A stretch of DNA of 29,953 bases from an uncultured Lysobacteraceae bacterium (lineage in GTDB: Bacteria > Pseudomonadota > Gammaproteobacteria > Xanthomonadales > Rhodanobacteraceae): NCBI GenBank assembly GCA_946482585.1, contig CAMLSI010000008.1, positions 1-29,953 of the forward strand, read 5' to 3'. The notes beneath the pieces were generated by a model. That model was not told where the DNA came from, made no database searches, and was given only the letters and a program-made list of their open reading frames with translations. A program made the translations under genes and the position numbers. Of this stretch, positions 23,901-29,953 are shown piece by piece. The first letter of the stretch is position 1; every line of letters begins with the position of its first letter.

Positions 23901-24524
23901 TCACGGGGTCGCGAGCACGAAGTTGTCGAACGCGGCGCTGGTGCCGGCCATCTTCTGCCCGATCACGACGAGGCCGCTGCGGCCCGCGGCGAGGTCGCCG
24001 TCGCGCGTCTCGAGGGTGCTGCCGTTCCTGGCCTTGAAACGCAGGGTGTCGCCGTTGCACTCGACGCTGAGGCGCGTATCGGCGGTGCCGGCCATCACGC
24101 TCTTGACCTTGCCCTGCGCGAGCGGCGTCGCCTTGCCGTTCCTGACCTTGACGATGAGCAGTGCCGCATCGCCGCGCACGAGGAACGCGTAGAAATTCTG
24201 ATGGTCCTGGAAGCGGCAGGCGAGGCCGCCCGCGCCGGCGCCGATGCCGGCGTAGACGAAGAGGTCGGCTTCGATGCGCACGTTGCCGTTCTCGGCCTGG
24301 CGCGGCGCGGGAATGAAGCCGAAGGTGTCGTCGTGGACCGGCGTCATCTGGTACTTGCCGCTGTCCGTGTAGACCGCGAAGCCGAGGTCCTCGTCGGTCG
24401 TCGCGGCCTTGTTCTGCCAGCCGCTCGCGGTGCTGTGAAAATCGTCGCGCAGGATCTCGGCGGCGGACGTCGGTGCGGCCGCGGTCAGGGCCAGGAGGAG
24501 GAAAGTCAGGGTCTTCGCGTGCAT
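23901..24524 (-). CDS. Secreted protein of unknown function, ConA-like fold suspected
   Basis: A 207-residue exported protein with a signal peptide (1-22, ending TSAA). The mature part starts LRDDFHSTASGWQN and continues with repeated strands: GKYQMTP, NVRIEADLFVY, ACRFQDHQNFYAFLVRGD, TRLSVECNGDTLRFKARNG, and ends AAFDNFVLATP. This is the pattern of a jelly-roll (LamG / DUF1080-like) domain in which a glimpsed hydrophobic core binds sugars or acts as a recognition module. I cannot name a substrate. GGAG nine bases before the ATG supports the start. It is divergent from the ECF sigma gene and could be part of its regulon. Confidence 0.75.
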   Translation of the reverse strand: MHAKTLTFLLLALTAAAPTSAAEILRDDFHSTASGWQNKAATTDEDLGFAVYTDSGKYQMTPVHDDTFGFIPAPRQAENGNVRIEADLFVYAGIGAGAGGLACRFQDHQNFYAFLVRGDAALLIVKVRNGKATPLAQGKVKSVMAGTADTRLSVECNGDTLRFKARNGSTLETRDGDLAAGRSGLVVIGQKMAGTSAAFDNFVLATP

Positions 24525-24640
24525 GGTCGTGCTCCGTCGACGGCGTCATGCCGTCCTCGCGATCGCCGTACGCAGAAACGGTCGCGTTTCTCCGCGCGGC
24601 ATGGCCGCTGCCGGGCCCCGTCCGCGGCGGCGGCGGCGGC

Positions 24641-24660
24641 GCGCAGCGCGCCCGCTGCGC
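24641..24660. repeat. GC-rich hairpin in divergent sigma factor / ConA-like region
   Basis: GCGCAGCG and CGCTGCGC flank a four-base loop, next to a CGG-repeat tract (about 24626-24640). It lies about 60 bases upstream of the sigma gene and has no T-run. Confidence 0.5.
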
Positions 24661-24717
24661 AAAGCCGAGAACCCGCGCACGCCCGTCCCGACCTCCTCCC
24701 GGCTTATGCTTGCGCGC

Positions 24718-25293
24718 ATGGACGACTACGCCGACATCACCGGTTGGATTCGCCACTGGCAGGGCGGCGACGCAGTCGCGCGCGACCGCGTGTTCGGCCA
24801 GCTCTACGGCGAACTCAAGCGACTTGCCGCCGTCGTGCTGCGCAGCGAGGCCGGCCACGACACCCTGCAGCCGACCGCGCTGCTCAACGATGCGCTGATC
24901 AAGCTGATCGAAGCGCGCACTGCGCCGGCAGCGGAAGACCGCGGCCATTTCGTCCGCATCGTCGCGCGCGCGATGCGCCAGATCCTCGTCGACCGTGCGC
25001 GACGCAAGCTCGCCGACAAACGCGGCGCCGGCATCGTGCCGGAATCGCTGGACGCCGGCATCGACGTGCCGATCATGGCCAATCCGGCCGAGCTCGTCGC
25101 CCTCGACGATGCGCTGGCGACCTTGGCGCAGCTCGATCCGCGCGCTGCCAGCGTGGTCGAACTGCGCGTGTTCGCCGGCCTCACGATCGACGAGACGGCG
25201 CAGGCGCTGGAGATCAGCCCGTCGTCGGTGAATCGCGAATGGGCGCATGCGTGCGCCTGGCTCAAGACGGACGTGTTCGCACACGTGAAGTGA
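24718..25293 (+). CDS. ECF-type RNA polymerase sigma factor
   Basis: A 191-residue sigma factor of the ECF family described by the 'ECF sigma factor' Pfam model. The region 2 segment (about 20-98) includes LYGELKRLAAVVLRSE, TLQPTALLNDALIKLIE, FVRIVARAMRQILVDRARRKLADKR, and region 4 (about 128-185) has LDPRAASVVELRVFAGLTIDETAQALEISPSSVNREWAHACAWLK-type helix-turn-helix features. It should direct RNA polymerase to a small set of promoters. Members of this subfamily are often next to a Ser/Thr kinase gene; neither a kinase nor an anti-sigma gene is adjacent here. ATG 24718 is chosen; ATG 24706 would add four residues. A TATGCT box ten bases upstream suggests a short or leaderless transcript. Confidence 0.92.
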   Translation: MDDYADITGWIRHWQGGDAVARDRVFGQLYGELKRLAAVVLRSEAGHDTLQPTALLNDALIKLIEARTAPAAEDRGHFVRIVARAMRQILVDRARRKLADKRGAGIVPESLDAGIDVPIMANPAELVALDDALATLAQLDPRAASVVELRVFAGLTIDETAQALEISPSSVNREWAHACAWLKTDVFAHVK

Positions 25294-25427
25294 GCGGCTG
25301 CGTGCGGCCTCGCAAACCCGCTCCACGAATCGCCGAGCCTTGCGTCGCGGTGCCTGCCGCCCCGCGGAGAAGGCCGGACGGTTTCGCGTAGTGCAGTCGC
25401 AACGGCAATCGCGACGAGGCACTTCCG

Positions 25428-25958
25428 ATGACGATGCACGCAACCGTGCTGGCGACGCTGCTCCTGTTTCCGGCGCTGTCCGCCGCTGCCGGCGACCGTC
25501 TGAGCTGGCACGGTTCCGGCGACTTGCGCATCGGCATGAGCCGGCGTGCCTTTCATGCGGCAGGCCATGCGCTGGCAACGGCCGTCCCCGGCGCGCCGAA
25601 CGATCCGGCGGATCCGCGCTTCGACTGGCGCGGTTGCGTCGAACGGCCGTTGCGCGGCGCACCGCAGCTGGCGCTGATGTTCGAGGACGGACTGCTCGTG
25701 CGCATCAGCGCGACCGGCCCCGCGTTGTCGACACGCGCCGGCGTTCGCGTCGGCGCGCGCGAGGCGCAGGTACATCGCGCCTATGCGCGAACGCTGGCGT
25801 CGAGCGGACAGAAATACAACGAGCGCCGTCGCAACGTGAGCCTCGTTTCGCGCGACGGCCGTCATGCGTTCGTGTTCGCGCTCGAGAACGGCAGGGTCGT
25901 CGAGATCCGAGCCGGATTCGCCGAGGCCGTGACCCACGACGACGGTTGTCCGTGTTAG
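25428..25958 (+). CDS. Small secreted protein of unknown function
   Basis: A 176-residue exported protein with a signal peptide (about 1-21). The mature part has two similar halves built around 'LRIGMSRRAFHAAGHAL' (about 33-49) and 'GVRVGAREAQVHRAYARTL' (about 104-122). Each half is followed by strands (LALMFEDGLLVRISATG; HAFVFALENGRVVEIRAG) and has Cys residues at 70 and near the end (DDGCPC). This internal duplication resembles a BLIP/SmpA-like alpha-beta fold. GAGG lies ten bases before the ATG; ATG at codon 3 is possible. It starts 134 bases after the sigma gene and 84 bases before the delta-60 array. Function unknown. Confidence 0.7.
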   Translation: MTMHATVLATLLLFPALSAAAGDRLSWHGSGDLRIGMSRRAFHAAGHALATAVPGAPNDPADPRFDWRGCVERPLRGAPQLALMFEDGLLVRISATGPALSTRAGVRVGAREAQVHRAYARTLASSGQKYNERRRNVSLVSRDGRHAFVFALENGRVVEIRAGFAEAVTHDDGCPC

Positions 25959-25974
25959 GGCGTACCCGTCCCGG

Positions 25975-26024
25975 CGGAGGAATCGGCGGACAAGTGCGTA
26001 TTGCGGCGTGCGCGGCTCGCGCGC
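25975..26024 (+). repeat. Conserved leader element 1 of delta-60 array
   Basis: It contains GGAGGAA, then TGCGTATTGCGG (25995-26006), then GCGCGGCTCGCGCGC, which can fold into a small hairpin. The same order recurs before the other two paralogues at an exact 1476-bp spacing. It lies 18 bases before the start codon. Confidence 0.7.
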
Positions 26025-26042
26025 AAACCGATCGACACCTTC

Positions 26043-27446
26043 ATGATTTCCCGATTCCGCACGATGCTTTTCTCGATTTCGCTGTGCGCCGCGGCCGTTA
26101 CGGCGGACGCGCACGACGGCCCGCTGGATCCCTTTTTCGGCGACGGCGGCATGCGCAGCTACGGTTTTCAGTCGTACTACGGCAGTGGCCGCGACGACAA
26201 GGCTGCCGCGGTGGCATGTCCCGGCCCGAACGGCACGCTCGTCGTCACCGGCGAAGCATCGAACGCGACGCGTCTCGTCACGATGCGATTGTTGCCCAAC
26301 GGCGACTACGATCCTGGCTACGGCTACGGTGGCCGCGTCAGCGTCGAGTTCGCGATGACGCCCGAGTACTACATGGCGGGCCTGTGCCTGCCGGGTAACA
26401 AGATCCTGCTCGCGCGCCGTACGCGCATCGGCACGATCGGCGAAACGAACATCCAGCTGCTGCGCCTCGATGCGGGCACCGGGCGGCTCGATCCGGGGTT
26501 CGGGCAGGGCGGCGCCACGATGCTCGATCTCGACGCCTGGCATGCCGGACTGCAGCGCACCGAGTCGCCGCTGGCGCTGATCCCGCTCGATGGCGGTGAA
26601 GTGTTGCTGACCGGCCATGTCTCCGTCGCCGATCGCGTCGCGGCGTTTGCGGCACGCATCCAGGATGACGGCTACGTGCCGGTCGCGCGCGTCTATACCG
26701 ATGTGGCGCATCGCGCGACCGCCAATACCTTCATGGCCGCGATCACGGCCAGCGACGGCAACCTCTGGGGCATCATCGAAGGCAAGCAGCCCGGCAGCGA
26801 TCGCGTCACGCCGTTCCGCGTGCGTTTCGATCGCGTGACGCTGCAATGGCTCGACGTGCCCGATCCGCTGCCCAATCGCACCGGCGACGAAATCTATGGG
26901 GGACGCGGCGTTCGCGTGCGCGAGGACGTGCTCGCCGTGCCGCTGATCCAGCACGTCGTCGGTTCGACGCCGGCGCGCGGGCTTCCGGGACTCATGATCT
27001 ATCGGGCGACGGGCAAGGTCTTCCTGCCGTTGCCGGCGCCGAACCTGCCGGGCGAAGCGCTGACGCTCTCGTCCCGGTACGCGCTGCAGTCGGCGCTGCT
27101 GCTGCCGGGCGATCGCGTGCTGGTGTCCTTCGCCGTCACGCGCAGCGGCGAATCCGCACCCGTCGGCATGCATCTGGCCATGGTGCACGTCGGTCCGGCG
27201 ATCGGCAGCGACGGGCTGGTCAAGTCGTTCGGCATCGGCGGCGCGCAGACGGCGCGATTCCGTCCGGTCGGCGGCGACTGCACGGCGGCGCCCGTGGCAC
27301 AGGATTTTTCCGGCATGGCACTGTGGAGCGGCGCGCCGACCCTGGTCGGCAACGTAGATTCGAGCTGCAACAACAGCGGCGGCGGACTCGACTATCTCGT
27401 CGCGCGGCTCGATGTGGAGCGCGTCCACGCGACAGCCCGCGATTAG
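26043..27446 (+). CDS. Secreted delta-60 repeat (DUF5122) beta-propeller protein, paralogue 1
   Basis: A 467-residue exported protein. A signal peptide (1-23, ending ADA) is followed by delta-60 repeats, recognised by the LDxxFGxGG motif at LDPFFGDGG (28-36), YDPGYGYGG (89-97), LDPGFGQGG (149-157), and a worn copy SFGIGG near the C-terminus. Between them are propeller strands such as GTLVVTGEASNATRLVTMRLLPNGD and GGEVLLTGHVSV. Conserved cysteines (ACPGPNG, GLCLPG, GGDCT, SSCNN) probably form disulfides. ATG 26043 is chosen because the signal peptide starts there; the Shine-Dalgarno match is poor. Delta-60 proteins are mostly uncharacterised. It is the first of three tandem copies, 72 bases before the second. 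Confidence 0.85.
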   Translation: MISRFRTMLFSISLCAAAVTADAHDGPLDPFFGDGGMRSYGFQSYYGSGRDDKAAAVACPGPNGTLVVTGEASNATRLVTMRLLPNGDYDPGYGYGGRVSVEFAMTPEYYMAGLCLPGNKILLARRTRIGTIGETNIQLLRLDAGTGRLDPGFGQGGATMLDLDAWHAGLQRTESPLALIPLDGGEVLLTGHVSVADRVAAFAARIQDDGYVPVARVYTDVAHRATANTFMAAITASDGNLWGIIEGKQPGSDRVTPFRVRFDRVTLQWLDVPDPLPNRTGDEIYGGRGVRVREDVLAVPLIQHVVGSTPARGLPGLMIYRATGKVFLPLPAPNLPGEALTLSSRYALQSALLLPGDRVLVSFAVTRSGESAPVGMHLAMVHVGPAIGSDGLVKSFGIGGAQTARFRPVGGDCTAAPVAQDFSGMALWSGAPTLVGNVDSSCNNSGGGLDYLVARLDVERVHATARD

Positions 27447-27450
27447 CCTG

Positions 27451-27502
27451 CGGAGAAAATGCCGCGCCGTTGCGTACTGCAAGGATGCGCAGCTGGCGCG
27501 GC
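27451..27502 (+). repeat. Conserved leader element 2 of delta-60 array
   Basis: It has CGGAGAAAA, CCGCGCC, TGCGTACTGC and GCGCAGCTGGCGCGG in the same order as elements 1 and 3. It is the most divergent of the three. It lies 16 bases before the start codon of paralogue 2. Confidence 0.65.
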
Positions 27503-27518
27503 TTCCGGTTCCCTGACC

Positions 27519-28922
27519 ATGTTCCCGCAAATTCTCGTGTGGACGGCGGCGCTCGCGCTGGCCGCCGCGACCCCCGGTGCGAACGCGCACGACGGTCCGC
27601 TCGATCCGACCTTCGGCGACGGCGGCATGCGCAACTACGGCTTCCAGTCCGTCAACGGCAGCGGCCGCAACGACCGCGCGGCGGCCGTCGTGTGCCCCGG
27701 CCCCGGCGGCACGCTCGTCGTGACCGGCGAGGCGTCCGACGCGACGCGGCTCGTCACGATGCGCCTGCTGCCCAACGGCGACTACGACCCGTCCTACGGC
27801 GCCGGCGGTCGCGTCAGCGTGCCGTTCGCGATGACGCAGGAGTACTACATGGCGGGCCTGTGCCTGCCGAACGGGAAGATCCTGCTCGCGCGGCGCCTTC
27901 GCACCGATGCGAGCAACGAAATGGATGTCCAGTTGCTGCGCATCGAGGCGGCGACGGGCCAGCTCGACGCGTCGTTCGGGCAGGGCGGTACGAGCCTGCT
28001 GGATCTCGACAGTTGGCAGAGCGGCCTGGAACGCACCGAATCGCCGCTCGCCCTCACGCTGCTCGATGGCGGCGAAGTCCTGCTGACGGGACATGTCGGC
28101 ATGCCGAACCGGCTCGTGGCGTTCGCGGCGCGCGTTCGCGAAGACGGCAGCGTGCCGGCCGCGCGCGTCTACATCGACGTGGCGAACCGGCCGAGCGCCA
28201 ACACCCTGATGACCGCGATGCTCGCGAGCGATGGCACGATCTGGGGCGTCGTCGAAGGCGCCTATCCGGGCAGCACGCGCGTCACGCCGTTCCGCGTGCG
28301 CCTGGACCGCACCACGCTGGCCTGGATCGACACACCCGACGCGGCGCCGAACGCGACCGGCAATCCGATCTATACCGGACGCGGCGTTCGCGTGCGCGGC
28401 GATGTGCTCGCGGTGTCGCAGATCCAGTTCGTCGAGGGCAGCAGTCCGGCGCGCTACCTGACCGGCCTCATGATCTATCGAGCCGGCGGCAAGTTCTATC
28501 TGCCGCTGCCCGATGCGAGCCTGCCCGGCGAGACGCTGACGCCGTCGGGAACCTACGCGATGCAGTCGGCCGTCGTGCTGCCCGGCGACCGCGTGCTCGC
28601 CACGTACTCGGTAGAGCGCATCGGCAGCCCGACGCCGCGCGGCATGCATCTGGCGATGGCGCAGATCGGTCCGGCGATCGGCAGCGACCGCGTGGATACC
28701 ACGTTCGGCGCCGCCGGCGCTCAGACCTCGGCGTTCCGCGCCTCCGGCAGCGGCTGCCAGGCATCGCTGGTCGAGCAGGACTTCTCCGGCGCGGCGCTCT
28801 GGAACGGTGCGCCGGTGCTCGTCGGCAACGTCGATGCGAGCTGCAGCAACGGCGGCGGCGGCCGCGACTATCTCGTCGCGCGCATCGCTGTCGACCGTCT
28901 GTTCGCGAGCGGCCTGGAATAG
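27519..28922 (+). CDS. Secreted delta-60 repeat (DUF5122) beta-propeller protein, paralogue 2
   Basis: A 467-residue exported protein, the same length as paralogue 1 and identical at most aligned positions after the signal peptide. The signal peptide (1-24, ending GANA) itself is different. Repeats are at LDPTFGDGG (29-37), YDPSYGAGG (about 90-98), LDASFGQGG (about 150-158) and TTFGAAG near the end. The same cysteines are present. An ATG at 27459 in the same frame has GGAG close by but would place 20 extra residues before the signal peptide and falls inside the repeated leader element, so ATG 27519 is preferred. It probably shares a transcript with its neighbours or has its own promoter in the leader. 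Confidence 0.87.
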   Translation: MFPQILVWTAALALAAATPGANAHDGPLDPTFGDGGMRNYGFQSVNGSGRNDRAAAVVCPGPGGTLVVTGEASDATRLVTMRLLPNGDYDPSYGAGGRVSVPFAMTQEYYMAGLCLPNGKILLARRLRTDASNEMDVQLLRIEAATGQLDASFGQGGTSLLDLDSWQSGLERTESPLALTLLDGGEVLLTGHVGMPNRLVAFAARVREDGSVPAARVYIDVANRPSANTLMTAMLASDGTIWGVVEGAYPGSTRVTPFRVRLDRTTLAWIDTPDAAPNATGNPIYTGRGVRVRGDVLAVSQIQFVEGSSPARYLTGLMIYRAGGKFYLPLPDASLPGETLTPSGTYAMQSAVVLPGDRVLATYSVERIGSPTPRGMHLAMAQIGPAIGSDRVDTTFGAAGAQTSAFRASGSGCQASLVEQDFSGAALWNGAPVLVGNVDASCSNGGGGRDYLVARIAVDRLFASGLE

Positions 28923-28926
28923 CCGT

Positions 28927-28976
28927 CGGAGAAAACACCGCGCGAATGCGTATTGCGGAAAGCGCGGCTCGCGCGC
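28927..28976 (+). repeat. Conserved leader element 3 of delta-60 array
   Basis: It has CGGAGAAAA, CCGCGCG, TGCGTATTGCGG (28947-28958) and GCGCGGCTCGCGCGC. The TGCGTATTGCGG and GCGCGGCTCGCGCGC blocks are identical to element 1. It lies 16 bases before the start codon of paralogue 3. Confidence 0.7.
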
Positions 28977-28992
28977 GGGTCTGGAGTCCACC

Positions 28993-29953
28993 ATGCGACG
29001 TCTTGCTATTGCACTATTGTTTCCTTTTTTGTGCGGCGATCCGGCCGTCGCGCACGTCGGTCCGCTGGATCCGGCGTTCGGCGACGGCGGCATGCGCAAC
29101 TACGGCTTCCAGACCGTCAACGGTCAGGCGGTCGATCGCGCCTACGTCGCGTGCCAGGGACCCAACGGCACGCTCACGATCACCGGCGCGGCATCCGGGT
29201 GGCAGCGGATCGTGACGGTGCGCCTGCGGGACGACGGCGACTACGACACGAGCTTCAGCGATGACGGCAAGCAGAGTTTCGATCTGCCGGGTACGCCAGC
29301 GGAGTTCACGCCCGGGCTGTGCCAGGCCGACGGCCACATGGTCGTCGCGCGTTCGCTCACCGCGCCCGGCGGCGAGCAGGACCTGCAGATCTTCCGCGTA
29401 CGCAAGGATACCGGCCTGCTCGACGCCGATTTCGGGAACGGCGGTGTGACCGCGGTCGATCTCGATCAGTGGATACCGGGACTCGGCGCGGAAGAGCTGC
29501 CGCTCGGCGTCAATCAGCTCGGCAACGGCGACATCGCGATCAGCGGACGCGTGACGCGGGCACAAGGCGGCGAGCGCGGCTTCGTCGTGCTGCTCGCCGC
29601 GAACGGCAGCCTGCGCCGCGCCGCAGTGCTCGACAACGTGATTTCACGCACGGCGACGACCGTCGTCGACGCGCCGGACGGACGCCTGTGGGCGTTCGGA
29701 CAGAACGGGCGCGTCAACGGAGCGTTTCGCGCGGTCCTCCATCGCGACACGCTGATGTGGGAGGGCGTGCTCGAACAGCAGGCGCCGGCCGGCAACACGA
29801 CGTGGGTCGGCAACGGCCGCGCCGTCGATGCGCAGACAGTCGTCCTCGCCAGCAGCACGGGGCCGACGCCGGCCTACGCGGCGCCGCCGCAGCTCATCGT
29901 GTTCCGCGCCGCGTCCGTGTCGGCATTCGTGCTGCCGATCCATCCCGTAGGCG
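28993..29953 (+). CDS. Secreted delta-60 repeat protein, paralogue 3 (partial)
   Basis: The first 320 codons of a third paralogue, cut by the right edge. A signal peptide (1-20, MRRLAIALLFPFLCGDPAVA) precedes HVGPLDPAFGDGGMRNYGFQ. Further repeats are YDTSFSDDG (about 82-90) and LLDADFGNGG (about 140-149). It keeps ACQGPNG and GLCQADG, matching two of the cysteines of the other copies, but is clearly more diverged from them than they are from each other. GGAG eight bases before the ATG supports the start, so this copy has a better ribosome binding site than the first two. The signal peptide coding bases are notably AT-rich. Confidence 0.85.
   Translation, partial: MRRLAIALLFPFLCGDPAVAHVGPLDPAFGDGGMRNYGFQTVNGQAVDRAYVACQGPNGTLTITGAASGWQRIVTVRLRDDGDYDTSFSDDGKQSFDLPGTPAEFTPGLCQADGHMVVARSLTAPGGEQDLQIFRVRKDTGLLDADFGNGGVTAVDLDQWIPGLGAEELPLGVNQLGNGDIAISGRVTRAQGGERGFVVLLAANGSLRRAAVLDNVISRTATTVVDAPDGRLWAFGQNGRVNGAFRAVLHRDTLMWEGVLEQQAPAGNTTWVGNGRAVDAQTVVLASSTGPTPAYAAPPQLIVFRAASVSAFVLPIHPVG

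Noticed and set aside
24626..24640. CGG repeat tract as a possible phase-variable microsatellite
   Set aside because: It is short, imperfect, and lies in GC-rich intergenic DNA where such runs are expected.
22360..25662. Minus-strand open frame of 1100 codons across three genes
   Set aside because: It runs through the propeller and ConA-like genes in the wrong frame and shows no protein-like pattern.
27459..27518. ATG 27459 as the start of delta-60 paralogue 2
   Set aside because: It falls within the leader element shared with the other copies, which lack an ATG there, and adds residues before a proper signal peptide.
24804..29099. Very long minus-strand open frame (about 1430 codons) opposite the sigma factor and delta-60 genes
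   Set aside because: It is rich in Arg, His, Ala and Gln with no domain, and mirrors codon-position bias of well-supported plus-strand genes. Its length comes from the repeated, GC-biased coding opposite it.
26846..29215. Plus-strand open frame of 789 codons overlapping the delta-60 genes
   Set aside because: It is Arg-rich and out of frame with the paralogues, whose signal peptides and repeats are clear.

Overview
This is a GC-rich chromosomal window with dense coding on both strands. The gene content points to a gammaproteobacterium of the Xanthomonadales (Lysobacterales) type. Supporting observations are a glnA gene with a sigma-54/NtrC promoter followed by TorF-porin, P-II and ammonium-transporter genes, a multidomain secreted M4 protease, a TonB-dependent receptor, and many genes for secreted proteins of unknown function. 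The genus is an inference. I see no rRNA, tRNA, CRISPR array, insertion sequence or prophage.

Layout. (1) Positions 1-2659: the N-terminal part of a TonB-dependent receptor (minus, cut by the window edge), divergent from an SLC13-like permease with TrkA-C domains whose substrate-site motifs are altered. (2) 2682-5959: a two-gene signalling operon on the minus strand, made of a membrane CHASE3 hybrid kinase and a soluble receiver-kinase, overlapping by one base. (3) 6154-6919: two small lipoprotein genes, one coiled-coil and one entericidin-like, ending in a clear terminator. (4) 7258-8704: a COG5478 membrane protein and a triple-BON periplasmic protein, both minus, separated by a terminator. 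(5) 8907-14354: all minus. It holds undecaprenyl-diphosphatase uppP, a DUF3142 protein, a large secreted protein of unknown function, and an S41 peptidase whose ribosome binding site lies inside a perfect hairpin.

(6) 14355-15141: a long divergent intergenic region with several unexplained structural signals. (7) 15142-17814: a secreted M4 metalloprotease with PKD, PPC and P domains. (8) 17906-22394: the nitrogen-assimilation block. Two NtrC sites and a sigma-54 promoter precede glnA, followed by a TorF porin gene, glnK and amtB. These genes take up ammonium, fix it into glutamine and sense nitrogen status. (9) 22485-24524: two secreted proteins on the minus strand, a beta-propeller and a ConA-like fold protein. 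(10) 24718-25958: an ECF sigma factor with no adjacent anti-sigma gene, then a small secreted protein. (11) 26043-29953: three tandem paralogues of a secreted delta-60 repeat (DUF5122) beta-propeller, each preceded by the same roughly 50-bp leader. The leaders are spaced exactly 1476 bp apart, and the third gene runs off the window.

The best leads for new biology are the delta-60 array with its conserved leaders, the hairpin on the S41 peptidase ribosome binding site, the permease with replaced SLC13 motifs, the unknown-protein/DUF3142 pair, and the structured intergenic region before the M4 protease.
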